Assembly: GCF_000717275.1 (NCBI RefSeq)
Contig: NZ_JNYV01000009.1
Coordinates: 72,755 to 136,754, forward strand
From: Kitasatospora arboriphila
GTDB taxonomy: Bacteria > Actinomycetota > Actinomycetes > Mycobacteriales > Mycobacteriaceae
Length of the DNA stretch: 64,000 bases
Direction: 5' to 3'
In this document: in pieces, positions 1 through 10,106 of the stretch
Position numbering within the stretch: position 1 is the first letter of the stretch
Layout of the letters: each line of letters starts with the position of its first letter
The notes under the pieces: model-generated
Database searches by the model: none
Told to the model about the DNA's origin: nothing
Seen by the model: the letters and a program-made list of their open reading frames with translations, nothing else
Made by a program: the position numbers and the translations under genes

Positions 1-1
1 G

Positions 2-307
2 AACCGTTCGGCTTATCTCGCGATCTTGCAGGGAAGCGGTGCCTCGGATCCGGCGATGCGTGAGGTCGCCGAGCACACCCGGACCGTGATGGCCGAACGG
101 GTGTTGTCGCTGGCCGAGCTGCTGGATCTGACGCGCACACCGCTGATCGAACTCGCCGTACACGGCTGGGTCACCTTCACCGAGCAGGTGACCGTTCGGT
201 GGCTGCAAGATTCAGCCGGCGTGGACCGCGACGCCCTCGTCGAATTGATCACCCGCGCACTGCCGCTCATCGCGACACTGGCAGCAGCCACCCCCACCAC
301 CCAATGA
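2..307 (+). CDS. TetR-family transcriptional regulator, C-terminal part (5' end outside window)
   Basis: The frame is open from the first bases and reads NRSAYLAILQGSGASDP, which looks like the ligand-binding C-terminal domain of a TetR-family regulator. It continues with helical segments (about 101 residues) to a TGA at 305-307. The N-terminal helix-turn-helix is outside the window, so family assignment rests on the domain style and is moderate. The gene converges on kgd; its stop codon lies inside the left arm of a long hairpin that probably ends both transcripts. The regulated target cannot be told from here. Confidence 0.6.
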   Translation, partial: NRSAYLAILQGSGASDPAMREVAEHTRTVMAERVLSLAELLDLTRTPLIELAVHGWVTFTEQVTVRWLQDSAGVDRDALVELITRALPLIATLAAATPTTQ

Positions 308-361
308 TGGGGCCTTTTGGCGAGTAAAGCCCAGGTGGACTTCGCCAAAAGGCCCCATCAT
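304..361. terminator. Perfect 20-bp inverted repeat between convergent TetR gene and kgd
   Basis: Positions 304-323 and 342-361 are exact reverse complements (20 bp, centred on GGGGCCTTTTGGCG), separated by an 18-base loop. It sits between convergent genes and there is no U tract on either side, as is usual for actinobacterial I-shaped terminators. A bidirectional terminator is the simplest reading; the loop is longer than typical. Confidence 0.7.
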
Positions 362-375
362 CGGGGTATGACCGG

Positions 376-3300
376 TCAGCCGAACGCGGTGTCGATGATC
401 TCCTGCTGCTCGACGGCGTGCACCTTCGACGAACCCGACGACGGGGCCGACATCGCCCGTCGCGAGACCCGGCGCAGGCCGTTGAAGAACTCGGGCAGCA
501 TCTCCGGGAGCGCCAGACCGAAGAAGGGCCACGGACCCTGGTTGGCCGGCTCTTCCTGGACCCAGAAGATCTCTTCCATGCTGGTGTACCGGCTCAGCGC
601 CGAGCGCAGACGCTTGTGCGGCACCGGGTAGAGCTGCTCGATCCGGACGATCGCGACATCGTCACGCTTGTCCTTCGCCTTGCGGGCGGCCAGTTCGTAG
701 TACAACTTGCCCGACACCAGCAGCACCCGCCGGACCTTCTCGCGTTCGGCATCGGAGGTGAAGGCCGGATCGTCGATGACCGACTGGAAACGACCCTCGG
801 TGAACTCCGAGACCGGCGACACCGCAGCCTTGTTCCGCAGCATCGACTTCGGGGTGAAGACGACGAGCGGGCGGCTGATGCCGTCGAGCACATGGCGACG
901 CAGCAGATGGAAGTAACTTGCGGGAGTCGACGGGAGGGCCACGGTCATCGAGCCCTCTGCGCACAACTGCAGGAACCGCTCGATACGTCCGGACGTGTGG
1001 TCGGGACCCTGACCCTCGTGACCGTGCGGAAGCAGCAGCACCACGTCGGAGGTCTGACCCCACTTGGCCTCACCCGACGAGATGAACTCGTCGATGATCG
1101 ACTGGGCGCCGTTCACGAAGTCACCGAACTGGGCTTCCCACAGCACGAGGGCATCGGGATGACCCACCGAGTATCCGTATTCGAAGCCGACCACCGCATA
1201 TTCGCTGAGTGCGGAGTCGTAGGCGAGGAATCGGCCCGGCTTGTCCGGGTTGGTCTCGGCGACCGTACGCAGCGGCGTGTACTCCTCGCCGGTCTCCCGG
1301 TCGATCAGTACCGAGTGACGCTGGGTGAAGGTGCCTCGGCGGGAGTCCTGACCGGACAGTCGCACGGTGCGGCCCTCTTCGACCAGTGAACCGAATGCGA
1401 GCAGCTCACCGAACGCCCAGTCGACATCACCGTTACGCGACATCTCGTAGCGCTTCTTGAGCACCGGCTGGACACGTTGGTGCACGGTGAAACCCTCGGG
1501 CACGTTGATGAACGCGTCGCCGATCCGTTCCATCGTCTCTTTGCTGATGGCGGTGTCCAGCTTCACCGGTGCCTGCTGATCGGCCTCGACCGACGGGCTC
1601 GGTGCAGCCTGGTACTTCTCCAACTCGCGGACCTCGTTGAAGACCCGTTCGAGTTGACCCTGGTAGTCGCGCAGGGCGTCTTCGGCTTCCTTGGTGGAGA
1701 TGTCACCACGGCCGATGAGCGCTTCGGTGTAGCTCTTACGCACCGACCGCTTGGTGTCGATGACGTCGTACATCGCCGGCTGGGTCATCGAGGGATCATC
1801 ACCCTCGTTGTGGCCGCGACGGCGGTAGCAGACCAGGTCGATGACAACGTCCTTGTTGAACGCCTGCCGGTAGTCGACGGCCAGCTTGGCCACCCACACA
1901 CATGCCTCGGGATCGTCGCCGTTCACGTGGAAGATCGGCGCACCGATCATCTTCGCGACATCGGTGCAGTATTCCGACGACCGCGATGCCTCCGGGGCGG
2001 TGGTGAAACCGACCTGGTTGTTCACCACGATGTGGATGGTGCCGCCGGTGCGGTAACCCCGCAGCATGGCGAGGTTCAGTGTCTCGGCGACCACACCCTG
2101 GCCTGCGAACGCGGCGTCGCCGTGCAACATCAGCGGCAGCACGGTGAACGCGCCGTCGCCCTTGTCGTGCAGGTCCTGCTTGGCCCGCACCAGACCTTCG
2201 AGGACCGGGTCGACGGCCTCGAGGTGAGACGGGTTGGCGGTGAGGGAGACGTTGATCTCGTTGTCGCCGAACATCTGGTAGTACTTGCCCTCGGCGCCGA
2301 GGTGGTACTTGACGTCGCCGGAGCCGTGCGCCTGCGACGGGTTCAGGTTGCCCTCGAACTCGGTGAAGATCTTCGAGTACGGCTTGCCGACGATGTTCGC
2401 GAGCACATTGAGCCGGCCACGGTGGGGCATGCCCACAACCACTTCGTCGAGGCCGTATTCGGCGCTCTGATCGATCACGCCGTCCATCATCGGGATGACT
2501 GCCTCGGCACCCTCGAGCGAGAAGCGCTTCTGGCCGACGTACTTGGTCTGCAGGAACGTCTCGAATGCCTCGGCTGCGTTGAGCTTGGAGAGGATGTACT
2601 TCTGCTCCGCGACGGGCGGTTTGACGTGCTTGATCTCCACCCGTTCCTGCAGCCACTGTTGCTGCTCGGGCTCGAGGATGTGGGTGTACTCCACACCGAC
2701 GTGCCGGCAGTAGGAGTCGCGCAGGATCGACAGGACGTCGCGCAACTTCATCTTGTTCTCGCCGTGGAACCCACCGACGTTGAAGCTGCGATCGAGATCC
2801 CAGAGCGTCAGATCGTAGGTCAGCACGTTGAGGTCGGGGTGAGCCGACCGTGCGTCCGAATCGATCATCAGAGGGTCGATGTCGGCCATCAGATGGCCCC
2901 GATTGCGGTATGCCGCAATCAGTTCCAGCACGCGGGCGTTCTTGTCGACGGCGCCCTCGGGGATGTCGCGACGCCAGCGGATCGGCTCATACGGGATGTG
3001 GAGCGTGGTGAAGATCTGGTCGAAGAACTCGTCCGACAGCAGCAACTGATGGATGGTGCGAAGGAAGTCACCCGACTCCGCGCCCTGGATGATGCGGTGG
3101 TCATAGGTGGACGTCAGCGTCATCAGTTTTCCGACGCCGAGCGCTGAGATCTGCTCGTCGGAGGCGCCCTGGAACTCGGCCGGGTACTCCATCGCGCCCG
3201 CGCCCACGATCGCGCCCTGGCCCTTCATCAACCGCGGTACCGAGTGGACCGTGCCGATGGTTCCGGGGTTGGTGAGCGAAATCGTCACGCCCGCAAAGTC

Positions 3301-4239
3301 TTCTGCGGTCAGCTTGCCTTCGCGAGCCCGCCGGACGATGTCTTCGTACGCCGCGTGGAACTGCGCGAAGTTCATGGTCTCGCAACGCTTGATCGCCGCG
3401 ACCACGAGTGTGCGCGAACCGTCCTTGCCCGGCAGGTCGATCGCCAGGCCGAGGTTGGTGTGCGCCGGAGTCACCACGTTCGGCTTGCCGTCGACCTCTT
3501 CGAAGTGGCGGTTCAAGTTCGGGAACGATTTGATCGCCTGGACGATCGCGTACCCGAGGATGTGGGTGAACGACACCTTGCCGCCACGGGTGCGGGCGAG
3601 GTGGTTGTTGATGACCACCCGGTTGTCGATCATCAGTTTGGCGGGCACCGCGCGAACGCTGGTGGCCGTCGGGATCTGCAGCGAGGCCGCCATGTTCTTG
3701 GCAACCGCGGCAGCGGCACCACGCAGGACCTTGTTGCTGGCCTCGGTCGGTGCATCGGCCGCTGCGGGCGCAGACTTCTTGGCCTGGGCGTCCTTCTTGG
3801 TGGGGGCGTCCTTGCGGGGAGCCGGCGCGGACTTCTTGGCTGCCGGTGCGGCATCCTTGCTCACCGATTCCGCGGACTTGTCGGTGGTCGACTCGGCCGA
3901 GGTCGTGGTCGACGACGAGGCGTCCCTGCTGTGCTCGGACTGGCCGGCAGCGGCCTTGCTCGCCGGAGTCGGGTCGACAGCCGGCTTGGCCGCGGATCCG
4001 TTGGGGGAGGACGTGGGTGCAGCAGAGCCGTTCGATGAGGCACCGGCCTTCGGCTGTGACCCAGCAGCCGCCTTCGGCGGGGATTTCGCCTCCTCGGACC
4101 CATTACCCTCTGCGCCATAACTCTTCAGGAAGTCATGCCAACTCGGGTCAACCGAGCTCGGGTCTTCTTTGAAGCGCTGGTACATTTCCTCAACCAGCCA
4201 CTCGTTCTGTCCGAAGTCTGAAATCGAACTGCTGCTCAC
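376..4239 (-). CDS. kgd: Multifunctional 2-oxoglutarate metabolism enzyme (2-oxoglutarate decarboxylase / dehydrogenase E1 fused to E2-like domain)
   Basis: This 1287-residue ThDP enzyme belongs to the SucA/OdhA/Kgd group. In mycobacteria and corynebacteria the family acts as the E1 and succinyltransferase-like part of the 2-oxoglutarate dehydrogenase complex, with carboligase and decarboxylase side activities. Visible parts: N-terminal [13 protein letters not shown] segment; a low-complexity Ala/Lys/Ser/Pro linker to about residue 165 that appears longer than in M. tuberculosis; an E2-like acyltransferase domain ending near [12 protein letters not shown] (about 381); and the E1 domain with the ThDP motif [11 protein letters not shown] (about 708) and [17 protein letters not shown]. 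It lacks a lipoyl domain, as is normal for the family. I chose the GTG at 4239 because an upstream TTG at 4257 has its Shine-Dalgarno-like run (AAAGGGAA) too close. The gene lies 138 bases downstream of the ABC exporter on the same strand. Regulation through the FHA protein GarA is known for the family, not visible here. Confidence 0.96.
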   Translation of the reverse strand: MSSSSISDFGQNEWLVEEMYQRFKEDPSSVDPSWHDFLKSYGAEGNGSEEAKSPPKAAAGSQPKAGASSNGSAAPTSSPNGSAAKPAVDPTPASKAAAGQSEHSRDASSSTTTSAESTTDKSAESVSKDAAPAAKKSAPAPRKDAPTKKDAQAKKSAPAAADAPTEASNKVLRGAAAAVAKNMAASLQIPTATSVRAVPAKLMIDNRVVINNHLARTRGGKVSFTHILGYAIVQAIKSFPNLNRHFEEVDGKPNVVTPAHTNLGLAIDLPGKDGSRTLVVAAIKRCETMNFAQFHAAYEDIVRRAREGKLTAEDFAGVTISLTNPGTIGTVHSVPRLMKGQGAIVGAGAMEYPAEFQGASDEQISALGVGKLMTLTSTYDHRIIQGAESGDFLRTIHQLLLSDEFFDQIFTTLHIPYEPIRWRRDIPEGAVDKNARVLELIAAYRNRGHLMADIDPLMIDSDARSAHPDLNVLTYDLTLWDLDRSFNVGGFHGENKMKLRDVLSILRDSYCRHVGVEYTHILEPEQQQWLQERVEIKHVKPPVAEQKYILSKLNAAEAFETFLQTKYVGQKRFSLEGAEAVIPMMDGVIDQSAEYGLDEVVVGMPHRGRLNVLANIVGKPYSKIFTEFEGNLNPSQAHGSGDVKYHLGAEGKYYQMFGDNEINVSLTANPSHLEAVDPVLEGLVRAKQDLHDKGDGAFTVLPLMLHGDAAFAGQGVVAETLNLAMLRGYRTGGTIHIVVNNQVGFTTAPEASRSSEYCTDVAKMIGAPIFHVNGDDPEACVWVAKLAVDYRQAFNKDVVIDLVCYRRRGHNEGDDPSMTQPAMYDVIDTKRSVRKSYTEALIGRGDISTKEAEDALRDYQGQLERVFNEVRELEKYQAAPSPSVEADQQAPVKLDTAISKETMERIGDAFINVPEGFTVHQRVQPVLKKRYEMSRNGDVDWAFGELLAFGSLVEEGRTVRLSGQDSRRGTFTQRHSVLIDRETGEEYTPLRTVAETNPDKPGRFLAYDSALSEYAVVGFEYGYSVGHPDALVLWEAQFGDFVNGAQSIIDEFISSGEAKWGQTSDVVLLLPHGHEGQGPDHTSGRIERFLQLCAEGSMTVALPSTPASYFHLLRRHVLDGISRPLVVFTPKSMLRNKAAVSPVSEFTEGRFQSVIDDPAFTSDAEREKVRRVLLVSGKLYYELAARKAKDKRDDVAIVRIEQLYPVPHKRLRSALSRYTSMEEIFWVQEEPANQGPWPFFGLALPEMLPEFFNGLRRVSRRAMSAPSSGSSKVHAVEQQEIIDTAFG

Positions 4240-4376
4240 GGCAGTATCTCGCCTCAATTCCCTTTACGTATCCATGTCGAGTCCCGCGCCAGGGGCCGTC
4301 TCCGCCGCTATCACGCCGCCCGGAACTCCGTTCGAAGTATCCAGGTCTAAAGGTTAGTCCCCGAGTGCCGCCGAAG

Positions 4377-7300
4377 CTATGCCGGTCGGTTGCCGCCGTG
4401 TCCGGCTGTCGGTTCGCTCGCCTCGTCTGGTGTGATACCCGCCGTCCACAAGGCGCGATACCTCCCGTCCAACGCCAGGAGCTCGTCATGTGTTCCGAGC
4501 TCCACGATCTGCCCGCCGGCGACCACTGCGATGCGGTCGGCTCGCGCCGCGGTCGCCAGTCGGTGGGCGACGATCACCGAGCTTCGTGATCCGGTGAGGT
4601 GCCGGCCGGCCGCCATCACCCGTCGTTCGGTCGCCTGATCGAGCGTGGCGGTCGCCTCGTCGAGCAGCAGGAGGTCGGGGTCCACGAGTTCGGCACGGGC
4701 GAGCGCGATCAGCTGTCGCTGACCGGAGGACAGTCCCTGCCCCCGCTCACCGATCGGGTGGTTCATGGCGCCCGGGAGCGCCGAGATCATCGACAACGCT
4801 CCCACCGCTCGAGCCGCCGCGACGATCTGCTCGTGGTCGGCGTCCGGTCTGCCATAGGCGATGTTGTCGGCGACGGTGCCGGTGAACAGGTGGGGTTCCT
4901 GCGGGACCACGCCCAGGCGGGAGCGGTAGTACGACAACCGGAAGCCCCGGACGTCGGTGCCGTCCATCCGCACTGATCCGCTTGTCGGGTCGTAGAACCG
5001 GGCGAGGAGCTTGACGATGGTCGACTTGCCCGCGCCGGTCTCACCCACCAGCGCCAGCGAGGTGCCGGCGGGTAGATCGAGGTCCACGCCGGCGAGCGCA
5101 TCGGTTGTCGACCCGGGATAGCGGAACCCGACCTCTCGCAGTTCGGCGTGCCCGGTGAATCCGTTCTCCGGTGTAGCCACGGCGAGTTCGGGCACGCCGT
5201 CGGGACAGCGCACGCTACTGCGGGTGGCGAGCAGATCGGAGATGCGGCGGAGGCCGACCAGCGCCTGCTGGTACCCGTCGAAGACCTGCGACAGCTGCTG
5301 GACCGGACCGAACAGCATGCCGAGATACAGGACGAAGGCGACGAGGGTGCCTGCACTGGTGCTGCCGCCGGCAACCTGGTGGGCGCCGAAAGCGATCACC
5401 CCGGCGGTGGCGAGGTCGGACATCAGGGTGATGAAGGGGAAGAAGACGGAGATCGCCTGCTGGGACACCATGCGAGCCCGAACGTACGCCGCAGCCCGTG
5501 CCGAGAACTGCGCCATGGCGAAGCCGTCGTGCGAATAGGCCTGGGTGGTGCGCACGCCGGCGACGTTCTCCTGGAAGTCGGCGTTGACCTCGCTGACCAA
5601 TTCCCGTGAGCGGGTGTAGGCGCGCGACGAGATCCGGCGGAACACGACCGTCGCCACGATGATCGGCGGGAACACCACCAGCATCAGCAGTCCGAGTGAG
5701 GCGTCGGTGATGATGAGGGCAACCGCCACACCGACCACCGTGAGGGTGCTGACGATCGCGGTCGACAGACCCGTCTGCAGGAACGTCGACAGCGCATCGA
5801 CGTCGGTGGTCATGCGCGTCATGATCCGCCCGGACAGTTCGCGCTCGTAGTAGTCCAGGCCCAGTCGCTGCAGGTGCGCGTAACTCCGCACGCGCAGTGC
5901 ATAGAGGACGCGCTCACCGGCGCGGGAGGTGATCACGGTCATCACGGCGGTAGCCGCGAATCCGATCGCAACGGCGCCCAGACCCGCACCGGCCGCGAAC
6001 CACAGATGGCTCGACCGGTCGGACGTGGCTCCGTCGATGCCATAGCGGGCGATCGTCGGGAAGGCCAGACCCACCAGGGTGTCGATGGATATGCACAGCA
6101 CGACCAACGCCAGCAACCAGCGAACCGGGCGCAGCAACTGACGAAGCGAGAAGTCGGGCCGATCGGTGCGGATGTCGTTGTCGTCGACGTCCGGTGACTC
6201 GTCGGCCGGGGGGAGCGCCTGCACCGCTTCGAGGAGTTTCGGGGTCGGAGCCATTGCACCGAGTGCACCGGCCATCCCGCCACCGTCGCGAGGACCCATC
6301 GTCGCCGGTGCCGCGACCTTGCGCAGCCGCGGCTCGGGATCGGGTGCTTCGCTCGGCCAGAGCGCATCGACCGCCACCGGCTGATCGGCGGCGATTTCCT
6401 CGTCTAGGTCGTCGTCGCGGACATCTGTGCTCATCAATGAGCGGAAGAGGGGGCAGCGAGCGTTGAGTTCGGCCTCGGTACCGACGTCGATGATCCGGCC
6501 TCCGTCGAGAACGGCGACACGGTCGGCCAGGGTCAGGGTGGACCGTCGGTGGGCCAGGATCAACATGGTCCGCGTGGAGGTGCGCAGATGGGTGAAGATG
6601 TCCGCCTCGGTGCGCGCGTCGACCGCAGAGGTCGCGTCGTCGAGGATCAGTACGCGCGGGTCGGCATAGAGCGCGCGGGCCAGTGCGATGCGCTGGCGTT
6701 GTCCGCCCGAGAGTGTCAGTCCTCGTTCCCCGACGATGGTCCGGTATCCATGTTCGAGTGCGGTCACGAAACCGTGTGCGCTGGCACGTTCGGCCGCCGA
6801 GATGATGCCCGACGGCAGCGGTGGCTTCTCGTCGGTGGTGCTGTCGAACTTCCCGACGTGCGCGTTGGGGGCGATGTTGGCGGCGACGGTGTCCGAGTAG
6901 AGGAAGGCCTCGTCGAAGACCACGCCGACCGTCGACCGGAGTTCCTGCGTCTCCACCGTGCAGATGTCGAAAGTGCCGTTGCTGTTCGACAATTCGATCG
7001 TGCCGGCCTGGGGCCGGTAGAAGCGGTCGGCGAGTAGGGCGAGGGTCGATTTGCCCGAGCCGGGCGGACCGACGACGGCCACGACCTCACCGGGCGCGAT
7101 GTGGAGGTCGACCCCGTTCAGGACGGGTGTTCGGGCCCCTGGGTAGGTGAAGGTGACGTTGTTCAGCGCCAGTCCCAGGGCATCACCGGGAAGGGTGCCG
7201 CGTGCGGACAGAGCGGGATCGGGTGGTTCGTCGATCACCTGGTACACGCGCTCGACGGCGGCCCGCGCGAGTTGCGCCGACACCAGCAGAGAGGTGAGGA

Positions 7301-8198
7301 GCCGGGCGAGTCCGGTCATCGTGGTGACGTAGGTGGCGAACGCGAGGAAGGTGCCGACCGTGATCGAGCCCTGCATCGTCAGGTACCCGCCGAGGGCGAT
7401 GATCGCGACCATCCCCAGCTGCGGCACGGCTGCGAGCGACGGCGCGAAACGTGCGTTGATCTTCGCGGACCGCAGGCGCATGGAGTACAGCCGGCGACCA
7501 AGGCCCACGAGCTCGTCGACCGCCCGATCCTCCTGACCGAAGCCCTTGACGACCCGGACGCCGGTCACCGTCTCCTCCACGTGCTGGGCGAGGTCGGCGG
7601 CCGATTGTTGCGCGGACCAGGTGGCGGCGAACAGTCGTTTGCGACTGTTGAAAGCGATGGCCGACACTGCCGGGATGACCAGCAGGGCAACCACTGTGAG
7701 CAACGGTGACAGGTAGAACATCACCCCGATGGCGAGAACCACCTGCACCATCGCGCCGAGCGAGAGGGGCACCATCGCGAGAAGGCCCTGCACCAGCTGC
7801 AGATCGGTGATGCTGCGCGACACCACCTGCCCGGTGCGGATCTGATCCTGAGCCGCACCGTCGAGGCGGAGCACGCTGTTCAAGATCGACAACCGCAGCG
7901 CATTCTGCACGTTGAGCGACAGTCGTCCAGCGGTCAGCCGGCGACCGTACTGGCATCCGAATCGGACAAAGGCCAGCGCCACCATGACCCCGGCGATCGC
8001 AGCGATCGAGTAACCGTGCTCGGCGGCCCCGGTGGCTTCATCGATCGCGGCCTTGGTCAGCAGTGGGATCGTGAGGTCGATCAGCAGCGCGAGGCCGGTG
8101 ACACCGAGGACGATGACAACCAGTCTGCGGTGACGCAGACATTCCCGGGTCAGCCGCCGGATCCACCCGGGTCGAACGTCTTCTGGCGGAGCGGTCAA
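4377..8198 (-). CDS. Single-chain ABC exporter (TMD-NBD-TMD-NBD), multidrug/lipid efflux type
   Basis: A 1273-residue polypeptide joins two exporter halves, like M. tuberculosis Rv0194. Half one has six membrane segments (about residues 25-300) and an NBD with Walker A GPPGSGKST (about 376), signature LSGGQ (about 498) and Walker B VLILDDAT (about 518). Half two has membrane segments (about 690-970) and an NBD with GETGAGKST (about 1051), LSSGQ (about 1157) and LLLLDEAT (about 1177). The first Walker B is followed by Asp instead of the catalytic Glu, and the second signature reads LSSGQ. This is the asymmetric arrangement of heterodimeric exporters, with one degenerate site. The halves are joined by an acidic, Pro/Ala-rich linker. 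The TTG start at 8198 overlaps the stop of the EcsC-like gene by three bases, so translation is probably coupled. The substrate cannot be told from sequence. Confidence 0.92.
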   Translation of the reverse strand: MTAPPEDVRPGWIRRLTRECLRHRRLVVIVLGVTGLALLIDLTIPLLTKAAIDEATGAAEHGYSIAAIAGVMVALAFVRFGCQYGRRLTAGRLSLNVQNALRLSILNSVLRLDGAAQDQIRTGQVVSRSITDLQLVQGLLAMVPLSLGAMVQVVLAIGVMFYLSPLLTVVALLVIPAVSAIAFNSRKRLFAATWSAQQSAADLAQHVEETVTGVRVVKGFGQEDRAVDELVGLGRRLYSMRLRSAKINARFAPSLAAVPQLGMVAIIALGGYLTMQGSITVGTFLAFATYVTTMTGLARLLTSLLVSAQLARAAVERVYQVIDEPPDPALSARGTLPGDALGLALNNVTFTYPGARTPVLNGVDLHIAPGEVVAVVGPPGSGKSTLALLADRFYRPQAGTIELSNSNGTFDICTVETQELRSTVGVVFDEAFLYSDTVAANIAPNAHVGKFDSTTDEKPPLPSGIISAAERASAHGFVTALEHGYRTIVGERGLTLSGGQRQRIALARALYADPRVLILDDATSAVDARTEADIFTHLRTSTRTMLILAHRRSTLTLADRVAVLDGGRIIDVGTEAELNARCPLFRSLMSTDVRDDDLDEEIAADQPVAVDALWPSEAPDPEPRLRKVAAPATMGPRDGGGMAGALGAMAPTPKLLEAVQALPPADESPDVDDNDIRTDRPDFSLRQLLRPVRWLLALVVLCISIDTLVGLAFPTIARYGIDGATSDRSSHLWFAAGAGLGAVAIGFAATAVMTVITSRAGERVLYALRVRSYAHLQRLGLDYYERELSGRIMTRMTTDVDALSTFLQTGLSTAIVSTLTVVGVAVALIITDASLGLLMLVVFPPIIVATVVFRRISSRAYTRSRELVSEVNADFQENVAGVRTTQAYSHDGFAMAQFSARAAAYVRARMVSQQAISVFFPFITLMSDLATAGVIAFGAHQVAGGSTSAGTLVAFVLYLGMLFGPVQQLSQVFDGYQQALVGLRRISDLLATRSSVRCPDGVPELAVATPENGFTGHAELREVGFRYPGSTTDALAGVDLDLPAGTSLALVGETGAGKSTIVKLLARFYDPTSGSVRMDGTDVRGFRLSYYRSRLGVVPQEPHLFTGTVADNIAYGRPDADHEQIVAAARAVGALSMISALPGAMNHPIGERGQGLSSGQRQLIALARAELVDPDLLLLDEATATLDQATERRVMAAGRHLTGSRSSVIVAHRLATAARADRIAVVAGGQIVELGTHDELLALDGRYRALWTAGITPDEASEPTAGHGGNRPA

Positions 8199-8947
8199 CT
8201 AGGGGACGGCCCGTCGTAGGGCGCGATGATGTGAGGACGATTCGACGGCCATTCCCTGGGAGCAGGGCCGAAGACCTTGCGCGAGTTGTTGATGATGATC
8301 TTGCCGAGTGTGCGGTTGCCGACGCCTCCGATGATCGCGCCGAGGCCGGCGGGAAGGAGTTTGCCGGCCGCCAACGGCAGTTTCTGGAGGGTGTACTTGC
8401 GCAGGTAGCGCTTGACCAACCGCTGATTGAGTGTGCGCATGACCGGTGCCGGTATGACGCCGCCGAGCGCACGGCCCATGGTTCCGCCGGACTTCGCGCC
8501 GAGGGAGTCACGCACCACCGCCAACCCGGACTCACCGAGCGCCACCGTCAGCACGAGGGCTTTACGGCGTTCGCGGTCGTCGATCGGTATGCCGTGCACA
8601 TCGGCGATGGCCAGCGACAGGAGTGCCGAGGCCTCGATGAAGAAGGCGGTCTCGGCGCCCAGGGATGCCAGGGACATCACGGTGCCCACACCCGGGAACG
8701 CAGCCGCGGCGCCGACCGCTCCGCCAGATCCGGTGACAGCCATCAGGAAGCGCTGTTCGAGCCTGTTGATGATCTGTGCCGGTGACTCGTAGGGGTGTTC
8801 TTGGCGTAGGTGGTTGACGTACTTGGCGACGGCGGGTGCCTGCAGGTGCTGCGCCTGACCGACCAGGGCGTCCAGGATGCCCTCGGGTTTGCGTCCGGCC
8901 CCCACGATCTGTCCATCGCCGATGGACGACAGCTGCTTCTTGGCCAT
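8195..8947 (-). CDS. Conserved EcsC-like membrane-associated protein
   Basis: This 250-residue protein has no catalytic motif I recognise. A central Gly/Ala-rich stretch (GGAVGAAAAFPGVGTVMSL, residues about 76-94) is followed by hydrophobic helices and a C-terminal region with Gly-rich segments and basic residues. The layout (hydrophobic Ala/Gly core followed by VHGI and a charged helix) resembles the EcsC family, whose biochemical role is unknown; the assignment is tentative. It starts 3 bases after the thiol-transferase gene stops and overlaps the exporter start, so all three are probably one transcript. Confidence 0.7.
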   Translation of the reverse strand: MAKKQLSSIGDGQIVGAGRKPEGILDALVGQAQHLQAPAVAKYVNHLRQEHPYESPAQIINRLEQRFLMAVTGSGGAVGAAAAFPGVGTVMSLASLGAETAFFIEASALLSLAIADVHGIPIDDRERRKALVLTVALGESGLAVVRDSLGAKSGGTMGRALGGVIPAPVMRTLNQRLVKRYLRKYTLQKLPLAAGKLLPAGLGAIIGGVGNRTLGKIIINNSRKVFGPAPREWPSNRPHIIAPYDGPSPS

Positions 8948-8950
8948 GGG

Positions 8951-10003
8951 TCAGGCTCCTTGTCCGGCGGGAACCACTTCGCCGTCGATGGGCGGCGGTG
9001 GCGGGGTGCCGTCGCCGAACGGTCGACCGCCGAGTTCTTCGCGGTGATGGGCGGTGCGCCAGCCGGACAGATCCGGTCCCTTGGGCACGATCCTGGTGGG
9101 ATTGATGTCCTCGTGAACGATGTAGTAGTGCTGTTTGATCTGGGTGAAGTCGACGGTGTCGCCGAATCCGGGGGTCTGGAACAGGTCGCGTGCGTACGCC
9201 CAGAGCACGGGCATCTCACTCAGTTTCGACCGGTTGCACTTGAAGTGTCCGTGGTAGACAGGGTCGAATCTGACCAGGGTGGTGAACAGGCGCACGTCCG
9301 CTTCGGTGATGGTGTCGCCCACCAGGTAACGCTGCTCGCGTAGCCGATCGGAGAGCTGGTCGAGACGGGTGAACAGACGCTCGTAGGCGGTTTCATAGGC
9401 GTCCTGACTGCCGGCGAAGCCACACCGGTACACGCCGTTGTTGACGTCTTTGAAGACGACGTCGATGACCTCGTCGATCTCGCCGCGCAGATGTTCGGGG
9501 TAGAGGTCAGGAGCCCCGTCCCGGTGGTGGTCGACCCACTCGGTGGAGAAGTCGAGGGTCATCTGGCGGAACTCGTTGGTGACCACGGCGCCGGTGGGGA
9601 TGTCGACGATGGCCGGGACGGTGATTCCCCGCGGGTAGTCCGGGTACCGCGTCAGGTAGGCGTCTTTCAGGCGCGGGATCTTCAGGACCGGGTCGAGACC
9701 GTCGGGGTCGAGGTCGAAGGTCCAGCTGTCCGAGTCATGGGTCGGGCCGCACAGGCCCATCGACAACACCGACTCCAGACCCAGCAGTCGGCGCACGATG
9801 ATCGCCCGGTTCGCCCAGGGGCAGGCGCGGGCGACGATCAACCGGTACCGGCCGGGCTCGACCTTGAATGTCTCGCCCGCGGGTCCGACGCCGTCACGCG
9901 TGATGCGGTTGTCGATGTATCGGGTGTCCCGCACGAACTCTTCACCGGTGGTCACGTAGGTGCCGGGGGTGTCGTGTGCTGAGTGTGTCGACTCGGTGCT
10001 CAT
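8951..10003 (-). CDS. Xi-class glutathione transferase-like protein (glutathionyl-hydroquinone reductase / ECM4-YqjG family)
   Basis: The 350-residue product has the xi-class layout: a thioredoxin-fold N-terminal domain with the catalytic Cys motif CPWANR (about residue 60) and a helical C-terminal domain containing YLVGDTITEADVRLFTTLVR. Known family members reduce glutathionyl-hydroquinones. Mycobacteriales make mycothiol instead of glutathione, so a mycothiolated quinone is the more likely substrate here; that is inference. ATG at 10003 has GGAA upstream. First gene of the operon with the EcsC-like protein and ABC exporter, which suggests detoxification plus export of an electrophile. It is divergent from the padR gene, with 103 bases between the starts. 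Confidence 0.88.
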   Translation of the reverse strand: MSTESTHSAHDTPGTYVTTGEEFVRDTRYIDNRITRDGVGPAGETFKVEPGRYRLIVARACPWANRAIIVRRLLGLESVLSMGLCGPTHDSDSWTFDLDPDGLDPVLKIPRLKDAYLTRYPDYPRGITVPAIVDIPTGAVVTNEFRQMTLDFSTEWVDHHRDGAPDLYPEHLRGEIDEVIDVVFKDVNNGVYRCGFAGSQDAYETAYERLFTRLDQLSDRLREQRYLVGDTITEADVRLFTTLVRFDPVYHGHFKCNRSKLSEMPVLWAYARDLFQTPGFGDTVDFTQIKQHYYIVHEDINPTRIVPKGPDLSGWRTAHHREELGGRPFGDGTPPPPPIDGEVVPAGQGA

Positions 10004-10049
10004 CGTTTCCAGGGTAGCCGTTGATCAGGGCTGGGCAGACGGGCTTCGG

Positions 10050-10065
10050 CGCGGTATATTCCGCG
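10050..10065. promoter_or_regulatory. Candidate PadR operator: palindrome overlapping a TATATT -10 element
   Basis: CGCGG-TATATT-CCGCG is a perfect 5-bp-arm palindrome in the 103-base gap between the thiol-transferase gene (minus) and padR (plus). TATATT could be the -10 of the padR-MFS transcript. PadR regulators usually bind such short palindromes on their own promoter. No good -35 is visible at 17 bases. Confidence 0.4.
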
Positions 10066-10106
10066 TGGACTATTCGGGCGAACCGAAGGCCGGGCGGGGG
10101 AGGACG

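Noticed and set aside
1477..3147. 556-codon open frame antisense to kgd
   Set aside because: Same reason: shadow of the kgd reading frame, no recognisable domain, no ribosome binding site.
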